64,000 bases of DNA, taken from assembly GCA_004173455.1 (NCBI GenBank), contig SECL01000005.1, forward strand, positions 1 to 64,000. The letters are read 5' to 3'. Made by a program: the position numbers and the translations under genes. This stretch comes from Moraxellaceae bacterium. GTDB taxonomy: Bacteria > Pseudomonadota > Gammaproteobacteria > Pseudomonadales > Moraxellaceae. The notes below the pieces were generated by a model, which saw only the letters and a list, made by a program, of their open reading frames with translations, was not told where the DNA came from and made no database searches. Shown in pieces: positions 25,603 through 34,926 of this stretch; position 1 is the first letter of the stretch, and the number at the start of each line of letters is the position of its first letter.

Positions 25603-27216
25603 TTAAGGACGGGGACGCTTGACTGGCCAGCACATTTTAAAACGTGCCCCGCCCAAATCTGGGCTTTGGTCGACACTGATGTGACCACCAAACCAAAAGG
25701 CAATCCTAGACACAATCGAAAGCCCCAAACCGTAGCCACCCGCAGTTCCCGCAGCGCGCGTCCGGCTATCGTCCAGACGCGAAAATGGCTCAAATATTTT
25801 TTCACGATCTTTTTCTGGAATGCCGGAGCCATCGTCTTCTACACAAATATAAGCCTTGCCATTTTCCACACCACCACTAATACGAATTTTGCGATTGGCA
25901 TGGCGAATGGCATTACCAGCCAAATTCTGCATGACCCGATGTAAATACAGCTTTTCTGCCGTCACTAGCAGTTCATGGTCTGGCTCTAGGGTAAGCACTT
26001 GCGGCTCTAATCCCAAATTACGGGTTTCTTCGGCCACCTGACGTACCATCTTATACAGGGGAATTTCTTCAAAATTCAACGTTGGGGTGCCCTGTTCCAG
26101 CTTGGCATAGGTTAGAATTTCATCAATGAGGGTATTGAGTGCTTCAATATCCTTGTCAATCATTCCTTGCTGTTCCAGACGGCTGTCATAATCATCGGTG
26201 TCAGCCAGCATTTCTACACCAAAACGTACCCGTGCCACCGGTGTGCGCAATTCATGCGATACAGCTCGGGTCAGTTCACGCTGTGCTTCAATTAAGCGTT
26301 TGATATGCTCCGCCATGCCGTTAAAGCTTAAGGCCAGCGTATCAATTTCATCTTCACCATCCACTTGCACCCGTGCATCCAGATTACCAGTACGTACCTG
26401 ATTCAGACCATTACGCACCAGACGGATTTTTCGTTCCAGCGGCAAAATCAGAGAATATACCCCAAGGCTAATCAGTAATAGGCCAATGAGGGTTACGCTA
26501 GCAAACAAATGAAACGGTAGCCAGTTGAACATGGGAATGGGTCCCATGACCAGCACTTCGTTACCATTGCCGGTTGGACTTACTACCGAAATACTGGCTC
26601 CGGTTGACGAAGCACCATCCCGAAGTAGCATAATGACTTCTTTACGGCGAATCCGAGACAACTGGTCAATGTCCAGACCCAGCTTGCTGACTGGCTGAAT
26701 AGTAATAGCATACGGAAAATGCTGGCGAATTTCTTTAAGGCGTTTTTGCTCCTGACCGGGGTAATACACCAGATCATCTAGCATAAAAACAGCCATAGCC
26801 TTGATTTGCTGTTCGCCCGCCTTGTCTACCCGCGTGGAGAGTAATAAATTTTCTTTTGGAACTTTAGTATAGATATCTGCTTGAACTTTATCGCTATTGT
26901 AGCGAACTACTGATTTGTCATGGGCTAATAATTCTTGTTCACGACGACTAAAATCAACCGAATCGCCTGCAACCAGCTTAAGCGGTAAATTAAGCAAAAT
27001 ACTGGCATCATCTAACCAGTTTTGGCGGGTTTGCTCCGAAGTCTGGCGCGCGATACCTTGGGTAATAATATAAAATACCCCAGCAGCCATTTCCTCGCGG
27101 TAGGCTTGTGCGCGCTTATAATTTACACCTTGCACCAGCAAGTAGGCGATGAGCGCCACGACCACGCATAATAAGACAAGACTTGCGTAAATACGAAAAA
27201 ATATACTATGCCGCAA
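25603..27216 (-). CDS. bfmS: Sensor histidine kinase BfmS
   Basis: A 537-residue inner-membrane kinase that controls BfmR; in Acinetobacter the pair governs envelope, capsule, biofilm and desiccation genes. Transmembrane helix 1 at about 10-30, periplasmic sensor 31-230, helix 2 at about 235-258 and HAMP to about 310. The phospho-acceptor His 321 is in RAVSHELRTPVAR. The ATPase has N box LAGNAIRHA, G1 EDDGSGIPEKD and G2 GGYGLGLSIV. Length is close to the Acinetobacter protein. It lies 197 bases after bfmR, with a terminator-like hairpin in the gap, so it may have its own promoter or depend on read-through. Confidence 0.93.
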   Translation of the reverse strand: MRHSIFFRIYASLVLLCVVVALIAYLLVQGVNYKRAQAYREEMAAGVFYIITQGIARQTSEQTRQNWLDDASILLNLPLKLVAGDSVDFSRREQELLAHDKSVVRYNSDKVQADIYTKVPKENLLLSTRVDKAGEQQIKAMAVFMLDDLVYYPGQEQKRLKEIRQHFPYAITIQPVSKLGLDIDQLSRIRRKEVIMLLRDGASSTGASISVVSPTGNGNEVLVMGPIPMFNWLPFHLFASVTLIGLLLISLGVYSLILPLERKIRLVRNGLNQVRTGNLDARVQVDGEDEIDTLALSFNGMAEHIKRLIEAQRELTRAVSHELRTPVARVRFGVEMLADTDDYDSRLEQQGMIDKDIEALNTLIDEILTYAKLEQGTPTLNFEEIPLYKMVRQVAEETRNLGLEPQVLTLEPDHELLVTAEKLYLHRVMQNLAGNAIRHANRKIRISGGVENGKAYICVEDDGSGIPEKDREKIFEPFSRLDDSRTRAAGTAGGYGLGLSIVSRIAFWFGGHISVDQSPDLGGARFKMCWPVKRPRP

Positions 27217-27327
27217 CCTTAGACCTCATTATTCAACGCTAGCTATCAGAGCGCGTGTTTTTGCGCGTGTTTTTTGAAAAATCGACACATTCTAAGGCAA
27301 ATTCTGCGAAACACAATTTAAAGTGAC

Positions 27328-27371
27328 AAAAAACACACTGTTCGCTGTATTAAACAGATTAAACAGTGTGT
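27328..27371 (-). terminator. Terminator-like hairpin between bfmR and bfmS
   Basis: Leftward, ACACACTGTT pairs with AACAGTGTGT around a 19-base loop and runs directly into six T. It lies 43 bases after the bfmR stop, so it would stop or thin transcription into bfmS. Confidence 0.7.
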
Positions 27372-27413
27372 GCTTGCATAAAACGTTATAAATATTATTG
27401 CGCTATCTAGTAA

Positions 27414-28133
27414 TTATAAACCGCTAGTAGATTCTTTAACGAATAAGTAGCCTTTACTACGCACGGTTTTAATGCGTTTTGGATTTTCTGGATCATCGCC
27501 AATTTTTGGACGAATACGCGAAATACGCACATCAATCGAACGATCCTGACCATCATATTCAATGCCACGCAGACGTTCAAAAATGTCTTCACGCGATAGG
27601 ATGCGGCCTGCATTGGATGCCAACAACCACAACAGGTCATATTCAGCGCTGGTAAAATCGACCAGTTCGCCAGACAAGGTTACTGAACGGCCACCGTTAT
27701 CAATCACCAGATCATCAAACTCAAGACGCTGGGCAACCTCTTCATCCACTACTTTATCAGTACGACGCAACAGGGCACGAATACGCGCTAGCAATACACG
27801 CGGCTGTACTGGTTTTGGCACATAATCATCAGCCCCCATTTCCAGACCAAGTACCTGATCCATGTCTTCAGTACGGGCAGTCAGCATCAAAATCGGATGG
27901 TGATAATGCGGGCGAACTTCACGACAAACGGTTAAACCATCCGCACCCGGCAGCATCACATCCAGTACCACCATGTCAGGCTGTTCGGCAATAATACGGC
28001 GAATGGCACGGTTACCATCGGTTTCAACGCCTACTTCCAGACCATTTCTGATCAAATAATCCTGTGTTAGTGTTGCCAGACGTTCGTCATCTTCAACAAT
28101 TAAAATTCTTGGCAATTTCTCTTCTTGCGTCAT
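27414..28133 (-). CDS. bfmR: Response regulator BfmR (OmpR/PhoB family)
   Basis: A 239-residue response regulator, nearly the same as Acinetobacter BfmR as I recall it. Receiver domain 9-125 with acidic pair EDD (15-17), phospho-acceptor Asp 58 (VVLDVMLPGADG) and Lys near 107 (VPKPVQP). The winged-helix DNA-binding domain runs from about 138 to 236 (RSIDVRISRIRPKIG, VRSKGYLFV). It is a dimer acting on its own and on envelope-stress promoters. First gene of the bfmR-bfmS pair. Confidence 0.96.
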   Translation of the reverse strand: MTQEEKLPRILIVEDDERLATLTQDYLIRNGLEVGVETDGNRAIRRIIAEQPDMVVLDVMLPGADGLTVCREVRPHYHHPILMLTARTEDMDQVLGLEMGADDYVPKPVQPRVLLARIRALLRRTDKVVDEEVAQRLEFDDLVIDNGGRSVTLSGELVDFTSAEYDLLWLLASNAGRILSREDIFERLRGIEYDGQDRSIDVRISRIRPKIGDDPENPKRIKTVRSKGYLFVKESTSGL

Positions 28134-28431
28134 TTGTTTTTCCCCGAAATAAGCTGAGTATCTGTTAAAAATAAAATAGATACGGTCTAATTAACCTTGC
28201 GCCAATATACACCGTTTACATTGTAAACAATATGCCATTCACCAAACTGCTACAGCAAGCCCCCTTATTGATGCAAATTTGTTACATCAGTTATTGGCTT
28301 AGCTAAAAATTCGACTTAAAGTTACATTTAGCATTTTTTAGATAGGTGTTTGGTCAATATTATGTTGATTCTCAAATGACTATGTAGTGCATCGCTATAA
28401 AGTAGTTTGGGGCATTCGTGTTGTTAATTTA

Positions 28432-28487
28432 TTATCCACAACTTATCAACAAAGTTATCCCTAAGGTTATCCGCACAGTTATCCACA
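28432..28487 (+). promoter_or_regulatory. Phased array of five DnaA-box-like 9-mers upstream of nrdA
   Basis: TTATCCACA (28432), TTATCAACA (28443), TTATCCCTA (28455), TTATCCGCA (28467) and TTATCCACA (28479) lie in the same orientation at steps of 11, 12, 12 and 12 bases. Two are perfect consensus boxes. DnaA is known to regulate nrdAB in E. coli, so this array probably ties dNTP supply to replication initiation. Spacing is read directly; function is inferred. Confidence 0.75.
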
Positions 28488-28566
28488 ATTGTACTTTTTT
28501 TGAACAACAAAACCTCATCACAACTTGTCTAAAATTACGCAAGTTCAGATTGCCAAAAACAACAAA

Positions 28567-28614
28567 ATCCCTTATCTTGTGCCTATCAAACCAAATCAAC
28601 ACAATCAGTAGTGT
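28567..28614 (+). promoter_or_regulatory. NrdR box pair upstream of nrdA
   Basis: ACACAATCAGTAGTGT (28599-28614) matches the NrdR palindrome acaCwAtATaTwGtgt at 13 of 16 positions. A weaker match ending TTGTGC lies at 28567-28582, 32 bases earlier, which is three helical turns, the usual pair spacing. NrdR represses ribonucleotide reductase genes when dATP is high. Confidence 0.65.
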
Positions 28615-28691
28615 TTTACATAAGATAAGGCATACATTGAAATTGCTGCTTTTTATGTGACGACACTGGCCTGTTAGGGAGAAAAGCCGTC

Positions 28692-31547
28692 ATGAATGCG
28701 CCAATTGGACAAGCCTCTATAGCCCCCGGACAATTACGGGTCATCAAACGTAATGGTGGCGTAGTTTCTTATGATGCTGATAAAGTTGCGGTTGCCATTA
28801 GCAAGGCTTTTTTGGCAGTAGAAGGCCAGCAAGGTGCTAACTCAAGCCGCATTCGTGACCGCGTAACCCAGCTGACTGAGATGGTTGAAAATACCTTCAA
28901 ACGTCGTTTGCCATCTGGTGGCACCATCCATATTGAAGAAATTCAGGATCAGGTTGAACTGGCGCTGATGCGTACCGGTGAGCATAAAATCGCACGCGCC
29001 TATGTAATTTATCGTGAAAAACAAGCCAACTTGCGCCAGCAGGACGATGTGAACCATCACCCTACCCTGCAAATTCTGGCAGCTGATGGTCAACTTAAAC
29101 CACTAGATTTGAGTACATTACAACAAACCGTAGAAAAAGCAGCTGAAGGTCTCGAAGGCATTGACGTACCGGATATTATCGATGAAACCGTGCGTAACCT
29201 TTATAACGGCGTGAATGAAAGTGACATCTCTACCACCATGATGATGGCCACCCGTACCCGGATTGAACAAGAGCCTAATTATACTTATGTGACCGCGCGC
29301 CTGTTGCGTGACGATTTACTCAAAGAAGGGCTTGAGTTCCTTGGCTTGCCGCTGGATACAACTGAAAATGAAGCATTAAAAGCCTTTTTGGAAAAGGGCG
29401 TGGCACTGGAGCTGATTGATCCGCAACTGCTGACGTTTGATCTGGAAAAGCTCAAGGCAGCCATTATGCCGGAACGCAGCAACCAGTTTACTTATCTGGG
29501 CCTGCAAACCCTGTACGACCGCTATTTTATTCACAGTGAAGACACGCGTTTTGAGCTGCCACAACTGTTCTTTATGCGTGTGTCCATGGGACTGGCATTA
29601 CAGGAAGAGGATCGTGAAGACCGTGCCATTGAGTTTTATAACTTGTTGTCCAGCTTTGATTACATGGCCTCTACTCCAACCTTGTTTAATGCAGGTACCT
29701 TGCGTTCTCAGTTGTCCAGTTGCTATCTGACTACCGTACCAGATGACCTACACGGGATTTATGGCGCGATTCAGGACAATGCCATGCTGTCCAAATGGGC
29801 AGGCGGTCTGGGCAATGACTGGACACCGGTACGTGCCTTGAATTCCTCCATTAAAGGAACCAACGGCAAATCACAAGGTGTAGTGCCATTTTTGAAAGTG
29901 GTCAATGACACAGCCGTTGCCGTAAACCAAGGTGGCAAACGCAAAGGTGCAGTCTGTGCTTACTTAGAAAGCTGGCACCTGGATGTTGAAGAATTTCTGG
30001 AATTGCGCAAGAACACCGGTGACGACCGTCGCCGCACGCATGACATGAATACCGCCAACTGGGTGCCCGACCTGTTTATGCAGCGCGTGATTGAAGATGG
30101 CGAATGGACGCTGTTCAGTCCATCGGACGTACCAGAATTGCATGACCTGACCGGCCTTGCATTTAAAGAAAAATATGAGGCGTATGAGCAACTAACCCGT
30201 GATGGCAAGCTCAAGCTGTTCAAGCGTGTGCGTGCGCAGGACTTGTGGCGCAAAATGCTGTCCATGCTGTTTGAAACTGGTCATCCATGGATTACTTTCA
30301 AAGACGTGTGCAACCTGCGTTCGCCACAGCAACATGTGGGCGTGGTGCATTCATCCAACCTGTGTACCGAAATTACCCTGAACACCAGCAAAGATGAAAT
30401 TGCCGTATGTAATCTGGGTTCGATCAACTTGGTCAAGCACATTAAAGATGGCCAGCTTGATGGTGCAAAGCTAAAGGCAACGGTCAAAACTGCCGTGCGC
30501 ATGCTGGACAACGTGATTGACATTAATTATTACGCGGTGCCGCAAGCCAAAACCTCTAACCTGAAACATCGTCCGGTGGGCATGGGCATCATGGGTTTTC
30601 AGGATGCGCTGTATGAAATTGGTGTGGCTTATGGTTCCGCTGAAGCGGTAGAGTTTGCCGACCGCTCCATGGAAGTGATTAGCTATCATGCGATTCATAC
30701 TTCCAGCGAACTGGCGGTTGAGCGTGGCAGCTATAGCACCTTTAAAGGGTCATTGTGGGATCAGGGCATTTTGCCGATTGACTCGCTGGATATTGTGGCC
30801 AAATCACGTCCTGAACGCATGTTTGATGTGGATCGTAGCCAGACTTTGGATTGGGATGCGTTGCGTCAAAAAGTGCAAAAAGATGGCATGCGTAACTCCA
30901 ACGTGATGGCGATTGCACCGACTGCCACCATTTCCAATATTTGTGGCGTGGCGCAGTCGATTGAGCCAACGTTCCAGAACCTGTATGTGAAGTCCAACCT
31001 GTCCGGTGAATTTACCGTGATTAATCCACATCTGGTTAATGCACTGAAAGCCCGTAACTTGTGGGATGTGGTGATGGTCAATGACCTGAAACACTACGAA
31101 GGTTCGGTACAAAAAATTGCCCGCATTCCAGATGACCTTAAAGCCCTATTTGCCACGGCGTTTGAAGTGGAACCGCGCTGGATTGTCGATGCAGCTAGCC
31201 GTCGCCAAAAATGGATTGATCAGGCACAATCACTTAATCTGTATATTGCCGGCGCCAATGGCAAGAAACTGGACATCACCTACAAAATGGCATGGTTACG
31301 TGGCTTAAAAACCACTTACTACCTGCGTGCGCTGGGTGCCACTTCTGCTGAAAAATCCACCATTAATACTGGTGCGCTTAATGCAGTGAAAAATACTGGA
31401 AGTGCTGAACAGGTTGCAGCAGCCAGTGCGCTCGCGGCGGCAGCGACTGCCCCAAGTCCGGCAGTAGAAGATGATGCATTTGCCAATGCCGCGCCTGTAC
31501 CGTTGGCGTGCAGTATTGATAATCCTGACTGTGAAGCGTGCCAGTAA
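28692..31547 (+). CDS. nrdA: Class Ia ribonucleoside-diphosphate reductase, alpha subunit
   Basis: A 951-residue catalytic subunit that reduces NDPs to dNDPs with NrdB. It carries two ATP-cone regions (about 17-105, VIKRNGGVVSYDADK; and about 115-210, ILAADGQLKPLDL), more than E. coli NrdA, implying added dATP control. Active-site residues: SQLSSCYLTTVPDD (first redox Cys), NLCTEITLNTS (Asn-Cys-Glu), second Cys in VCNLGSINL, tyrosine pair in TTYYLRALGATSAEK, and the carboxy-terminal shuttle DCEAC. Upstream lie DnaA and NrdR sites; the next small gene overlaps its stop by one base. Confidence 0.96.
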   Translation: MNAPIGQASIAPGQLRVIKRNGGVVSYDADKVAVAISKAFLAVEGQQGANSSRIRDRVTQLTEMVENTFKRRLPSGGTIHIEEIQDQVELALMRTGEHKIARAYVIYREKQANLRQQDDVNHHPTLQILAADGQLKPLDLSTLQQTVEKAAEGLEGIDVPDIIDETVRNLYNGVNESDISTTMMMATRTRIEQEPNYTYVTARLLRDDLLKEGLEFLGLPLDTTENEALKAFLEKGVALELIDPQLLTFDLEKLKAAIMPERSNQFTYLGLQTLYDRYFIHSEDTRFELPQLFFMRVSMGLALQEEDREDRAIEFYNLLSSFDYMASTPTLFNAGTLRSQLSSCYLTTVPDDLHGIYGAIQDNAMLSKWAGGLGNDWTPVRALNSSIKGTNGKSQGVVPFLKVVNDTAVAVNQGGKRKGAVCAYLESWHLDVEEFLELRKNTGDDRRRTHDMNTANWVPDLFMQRVIEDGEWTLFSPSDVPELHDLTGLAFKEKYEAYEQLTRDGKLKLFKRVRAQDLWRKMLSMLFETGHPWITFKDVCNLRSPQQHVGVVHSSNLCTEITLNTSKDEIAVCNLGSINLVKHIKDGQLDGAKLKATVKTAVRMLDNVIDINYYAVPQAKTSNLKHRPVGMGIMGFQDALYEIGVAYGSAEAVEFADRSMEVISYHAIHTSSELAVERGSYSTFKGSLWDQGILPIDSLDIVAKSRPERMFDVDRSQTLDWDALRQKVQKDGMRNSNVMAIAPTATISNICGVAQSIEPTFQNLYVKSNLSGEFTVINPHLVNALKARNLWDVVMVNDLKHYEGSVQKIARIPDDLKALFATAFEVEPRWIVDAASRRQKWIDQAQSLNLYIAGANGKKLDITYKMAWLRGLKTTYYLRALGATSAEKSTINTGALNAVKNTGSAEQVAAASALAAAATAPSPAVEDDAFANAAPVPLACSIDNPDCEACQ

Positions 31548-31708
31548 TGGCACCCTCCTCGCTAAGTGCTGGCTATGATCTGGGGCTTGGTATCCTGATC
31601 GGCTTGTTTGTGCTGTTTTATGCACCCATGGTTTATATTTTTATGGCCATGTTTAGGCAGGACAAAGCCAAGCCAGCAGCAGAGGATTTTGCAGAACATG
31701 ATGAGTAA
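31547..31708 (+). CDS. 53-aa single-span membrane protein coupled to nrdA
   Basis: The ATG shares its A with the nrdA stop codon (TAATG), so translation should be coupled. The product MAPSSLSAGYDLGLG... has one hydrophobic helix (ILIGLFVLFYAPMVYIFMAMF) followed by a charged tail (RQDKAKPAAEDFAEHDE). No family is known to me. Its place between nrdA and nrdB and its tight overlap suggest a real gene. A link to reductase function is inference. Confidence 0.6.
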   Translation: MAPSSLSAGYDLGLGILIGLFVLFYAPMVYIFMAMFRQDKAKPAAEDFAEHDE

Positions 31709-31716
31709 GATGCAGC

Positions 31717-31742
31717 AACAACTGCCATAAATAGCAGTTGTT
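31717..31742. other. Stem-loop between the small nrdA-coupled gene and nrdB
   Basis: AACAACTGC pairs perfectly with GCAGTTGTT around CATAAATA. There is no T run, so it is more likely a processing or attenuation hairpin that sets the nrdA:nrdB ratio than a full terminator. A second small stem, AGCCTG/CAGGCT, lies near 31790. Confidence 0.45.
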
Positions 31743-31860
31743 ATCTATGCAGTCATAAAATCGGTTGAAGGATGCTATACAAAACAACAGAGCCTGTAGC
31801 AGGCTAAAAAGCAGCATTCAGACACGATATTGAATTTAATATTTAAAGAGGTATGGTTAA

Positions 31861-33138
31861 ATGTCCATTTTAAGCTGGGATGATTTAGACGATGATGCGA
31901 ACAATACGCCACTCGCAGTCAAACCTGCGCCAGTCAAAGCGCCGCAAACGAGTTCTGCACCGCTGGTATCTGCTGCACCAGCAGCAAAAGCGCCAGTGGC
32001 TACTGCTCAATCCCCTAGCCCAGCACCAGCTCAGTCTATTGCCGGCAGTGCTGTGGAAAGAGCCGCAGAATCCTTAAGCCATCTAGACGTTGCACCGGGT
32101 CTGGAAGAACTGGAAATGGGCGCTGGCCGTGTTGAAGTGGATGATAAAGCCATGATCAACTGCCGCGCTGACTTAAACCAGTTGGTGCCGTTCAAGTATG
32201 AATGGGCATGGCAGAAATATCTGGATGGTTGTGCCAACCACTGGATGCCGCAGGAAGTCAACATGACGGCAGATATTGCGCTGTGGAAGTCTGAAAATGG
32301 CCTGACCGAAGATGAACGCCTGATTGTAATGCGCTCGCTGGGCTTCTTCTCTACCGCAGATTCGCTGGTGGCCAACAATCTGGTGCTGGCGCTCTATCGC
32401 CATATTACCAACCCTGAATGCCGCCAGTACATTTTGCGTCAGGCCTTTGAAGAAGCCATTCACACCCATGCTTACCAGTACTGTATTCAATCGCTGGGCA
32501 TGGATGAAGGCGAAGTGTTTAACATGTACCGTGAAGTGCCTAGTGTGGCGCGCAAAGCCGCTTGGGGTCTGAAATATACCCAAAGTCTGGGCGATCCTAC
32601 GTTCAAGACCGGCACGCCTGAAAATGACCAGACTCTGCTGCGTAACCTGATTGCGTTTTACTGCGTGCTGGAAGGGATTTTCTTCTATTGTGGCTTTACC
32701 CAGATTTTATCCATGGGTCGCCGTAACAAGATGACTGGCGTTGCCGAGCAGTTCCAGTACATTTTGCGTGATGAATCCATGCACTTGAATTTTGGTATCG
32801 ACATGATCAACCAGATCAAGATTGAGAATCCAAACCTATGGACCAAAGAGTTCCAGCAGGAAGTGATTCAGATGATTCTGGAAGGCGCGATGCTGGAAAT
32901 CGAATATGCGCGTGACACCATGCCACGTGGTGTACTTGGCATGAATGCTGCCATGATGGAAGAATACCTGAAGTTTATTGCCAACCGTCGCTTGTCGCAA
33001 TTGGGCTTGCCGGAGCAGTATGTGGGTGTGACCAATCCATTCTCGTGGATGTCTGAGATGATGGACTTGCGTAAAGAGAAGAATTTCTTTGAAACGCGCG
33101 TGACGGATTATCAGACTGGTGGCGCGTTAAGCTGGTAA
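31861..33138 (+). CDS. nrdB: Class Ia ribonucleoside-diphosphate reductase, beta subunit
   Basis: A 425-residue subunit that holds the di-iron site and tyrosyl radical. An Ala/Pro/Gln-rich, disordered amino-terminal extension of about 75 residues precedes the ferritin-like fold; only the first [11 protein letters not shown] is conserved-looking. Metal and radical residues: Asp in [10 protein letters not shown], Glu-x2-His then Tyr in [10 protein letters not shown] (equivalent to E. coli Glu115-His118-Tyr122), Glu in [11 protein letters not shown] and Glu-x2-His in [12 protein letters not shown] precedes the ATG. Downstream the accessory ubiquitin-like cassette begins. Confidence 0.95.
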   Translation: MSILSWDDLDDDANNTPLAVKPAPVKAPQTSSAPLVSAAPAAKAPVATAQSPSPAPAQSIAGSAVERAAESLSHLDVAPGLEELEMGAGRVEVDDKAMINCRADLNQLVPFKYEWAWQKYLDGCANHWMPQEVNMTADIALWKSENGLTEDERLIVMRSLGFFSTADSLVANNLVLALYRHITNPECRQYILRQAFEEAIHTHAYQYCIQSLGMDEGEVFNMYREVPSVARKAAWGLKYTQSLGDPTFKTGTPENDQTLLRNLIAFYCVLEGIFFYCGFTQILSMGRRNKMTGVAEQFQYILRDESMHLNFGIDMINQIKIENPNLWTKEFQQEVIQMILEGAMLEIEYARDTMPRGVLGMNAAMMEEYLKFIANRRLSQLGLPEQYVGVTNPFSWMSEMMDLRKEKNFFETRVTDYQTGGALSW

Positions 33139-33168
33139 GGTAAACTCAACGACACATAAGTTGTCATT

Positions 33169-33199
33169 AGGCAACAGATGAATAATTCATCTATTGCCT
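33169..33199. other. Strong stem-loop at the nrdB/cassette boundary
   Basis: AGGCAA-C-AGATGA pairs with TCATCT-A-TTGCCT, one mismatch, without a T run. It lies between the nrdB stop and the first cassette gene and may end nrdB mRNA or mark the insertion edge. Confidence 0.5.
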
Positions 33200-33233
33200 C
33201 ACTTCTTAACTAGGAAGACTCGTCTCTATAATA

Positions 33234-34343
33234 ATGCTAGAACAAATAAAAAAATCTCTCGAACAGCACCCTGATCGCAAAGCAAAAGAGATTGCAAAAC
33301 AACTTGGTCTAACAACACGTGATGTAAATAAGATCCTACATGACCATCCAAACTTATTTACTCAAACAGCTAGTTGTACTTGGATAATGAAAGACTCTCT
33401 GCTTATTTCACTTGATGACAGCTCAGGAAATTGGGTTAGTAGCTCCGACTTAGAGAATTATTTGAAAAAGTATTCTTCATTGTTTGAGGTCTCGCAGAAT
33501 GAAATCATTTTCTCATTGGGAAGCAAGAAAGTACTACTGAATGCCGCCACTAAGCTTTTAGCATTTTGCAACCAACTATCTCACCGAACCAATAAAATCA
33601 TTGCTATCAATTTTTCTTCGACTTTAGATCCAGCTTACACTTATTTAGATCGGGCAGGTTTCTTTGATCAGTTATACCCTCAAGTCATTGTCAGACCAGA
33701 GCGTCCAACATCCTCCAGAGCGTTGACTTATCAGCAAAACAATATTGGATTGCTAGAGCTACTTCCTATCTACAACAAAGATGGGACGTCTAATCAGGCA
33801 CCTTATAAGCTAGAAACCAGTTACGAACAAAATATAAATAATGGTCAGCGCTCTGGACTTCATGGCTTTTTAGGTGAGTTGGTTAGCAATGTAGAGGATC
33901 ATGCAAGCTCAGAAACGCCTTCACTTGTTGGCCTCCAAAGATATTCGGCTCCTCTAGGGAGAAAGAAAATTAGTATTGTTATTTCAGATGGAGGCAAGGG
34001 TATCTGCGGGACATTGAAACCAATATTACCGTTATACTACCCACAATTAGCCAAAGAATTTCACTCACTAGCTGCTGACAACGACCCTAAACTTCTCATA
34101 AAAGTATTTCTGGATGGAAAAATTTCCTGCACGGGCGAGTCTGAACGTGGTCGAGGGTTTATAAACAGTAATATAGTCGCAAAAAGACTTACTGGCTCAG
34201 TTGTAACAATACGGCAACGTAATTTTGAAGTTATTCTAGATTATAAAAATTCTGAGAATCCAATAAGTTCATGGAATCTAAATCTAACGGAACTTGATGG
34301 AACACATATTAGTCTAGATTATTTCTTGACAAACGATCAGTAA
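33234..34343 (+). CDS. GHKL ATPase protein with N-terminal winged helix
   Basis: A 369-residue soluble protein. Residues 1-50 form a helix-turn-helix (KAKEIAKQLGLTTRDVNKIL). Residues 88-150 are an alpha/beta segment resembling a STAS domain. Residues 205-340 form a GHKL ATPase: N box GELVSNVEDHA (214-224), G1 ISDGGKGI (250-257) and a Gly-Arg-Gly lid (ERGRGFINS, 305-312). No phospho-acceptor His domain or membrane segment is present, so it is a cytoplasmic anti-sigma/RsbW-like or signalling ATPase, not a classical kinase. It pairs with the STAS-like gene 18 bases on. The ribosome site (AGGAAG) is unusually far upstream. Role in the cassette is inferred. Confidence 0.7.
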   Translation: MLEQIKKSLEQHPDRKAKEIAKQLGLTTRDVNKILHDHPNLFTQTASCTWIMKDSLLISLDDSSGNWVSSSDLENYLKKYSSLFEVSQNEIIFSLGSKKVLLNAATKLLAFCNQLSHRTNKIIAINFSSTLDPAYTYLDRAGFFDQLYPQVIVRPERPTSSRALTYQQNNIGLLELLPIYNKDGTSNQAPYKLETSYEQNINNGQRSGLHGFLGELVSNVEDHASSETPSLVGLQRYSAPLGRKKISIVISDGGKGICGTLKPILPLYYPQLAKEFHSLAADNDPKLLIKVFLDGKISCTGESERGRGFINSNIVAKRLTGSVVTIRQRNFEVILDYKNSENPISSWNLNLTELDGTHISLDYFLTNDQ

Positions 34344-34361
34344 ACCGATTAAAAGACTAGC

Positions 34362-34922
34362 ATGAAACAGAATGCATATAAAATTGAACTGCGCGATTTT
34401 ACCGAAAGTCCACGCCCGTACGGAAACGTTCAGGGACGTTCTACTTTTTCTAAAATTACTGATCATATTAACCAACTATTCAATGTATCATTGATCAGGA
34501 TTTCATTTGCTGATATTGAGGAGGCTGATATTTCCTACTCTCGCGAAGCCGTTGTTTCATTCGCAAAATACTATAAAGGCGAAAAAGGTATCTATATAAC
34601 TAATGTCGAAAATGACGATATCATTGAAAATTTACATTTTGCTTGTATTGCTAAGAATCAGCCCCTTCTTGTCTGGGCAAATAATGATTATAAAATTTTA
34701 GGAGAACCTTTGAGTCTCCCTAACCTTACCCTACTTGAAATAGTTTTAAAGAAAAGAATAGCAACGACAGCAAGTGTTGCAAAAGAACTCAATATCTCAG
34801 TACAGAATGCAAGCACAAGACTAAAAAAACTTGTGGACGATGGATACATTTTGCGAAAGGAAGTATCGGCTGAGTCTGGTGGTAAAGAATATATTTATAC
34901 TCCTGTGAAAGATTCTGATTAA
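34362..34922 (+). CDS. STAS-like (DUF4325) protein with C-terminal winged helix
   Basis: A 186-residue soluble protein. Residues 15-115 resemble the STAS-like DUF4325 domain (GRSTFSKITDHINQL, ISFADIEEADISYSREAVV). Residues 125-180 are a winged helix (TTASVAKELNISVQNASTRLKKL). DUF4325 proteins are usually encoded beside GHKL ATPases, as here, recalling anti-anti-sigma and anti-sigma pairs. It may be a DNA-binding switch that the ATPase controls, perhaps acting on the promoter that lies just past its stop codon. A ribosome site is hardly visible, so coupling to the ATPase gene is likely. Confidence 0.7.
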   Translation: MKQNAYKIELRDFTESPRPYGNVQGRSTFSKITDHINQLFNVSLIRISFADIEEADISYSREAVVSFAKYYKGEKGIYITNVENDDIIENLHFACIAKNQPLLVWANNDYKILGEPLSLPNLTLLEIVLKKRIATTASVAKELNISVQNASTRLKKLVDDGYILRKEVSAESGGKEYIYTPVKDSD

Positions 34923-34926
34923 ACAG

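Noticed and set aside
28418-28660. 80-residue rightward frame upstream of nrdA.
   Set aside because: Its first half is the DnaA-box array read as codons and the rest is regulatory DNA; no ribosome site.
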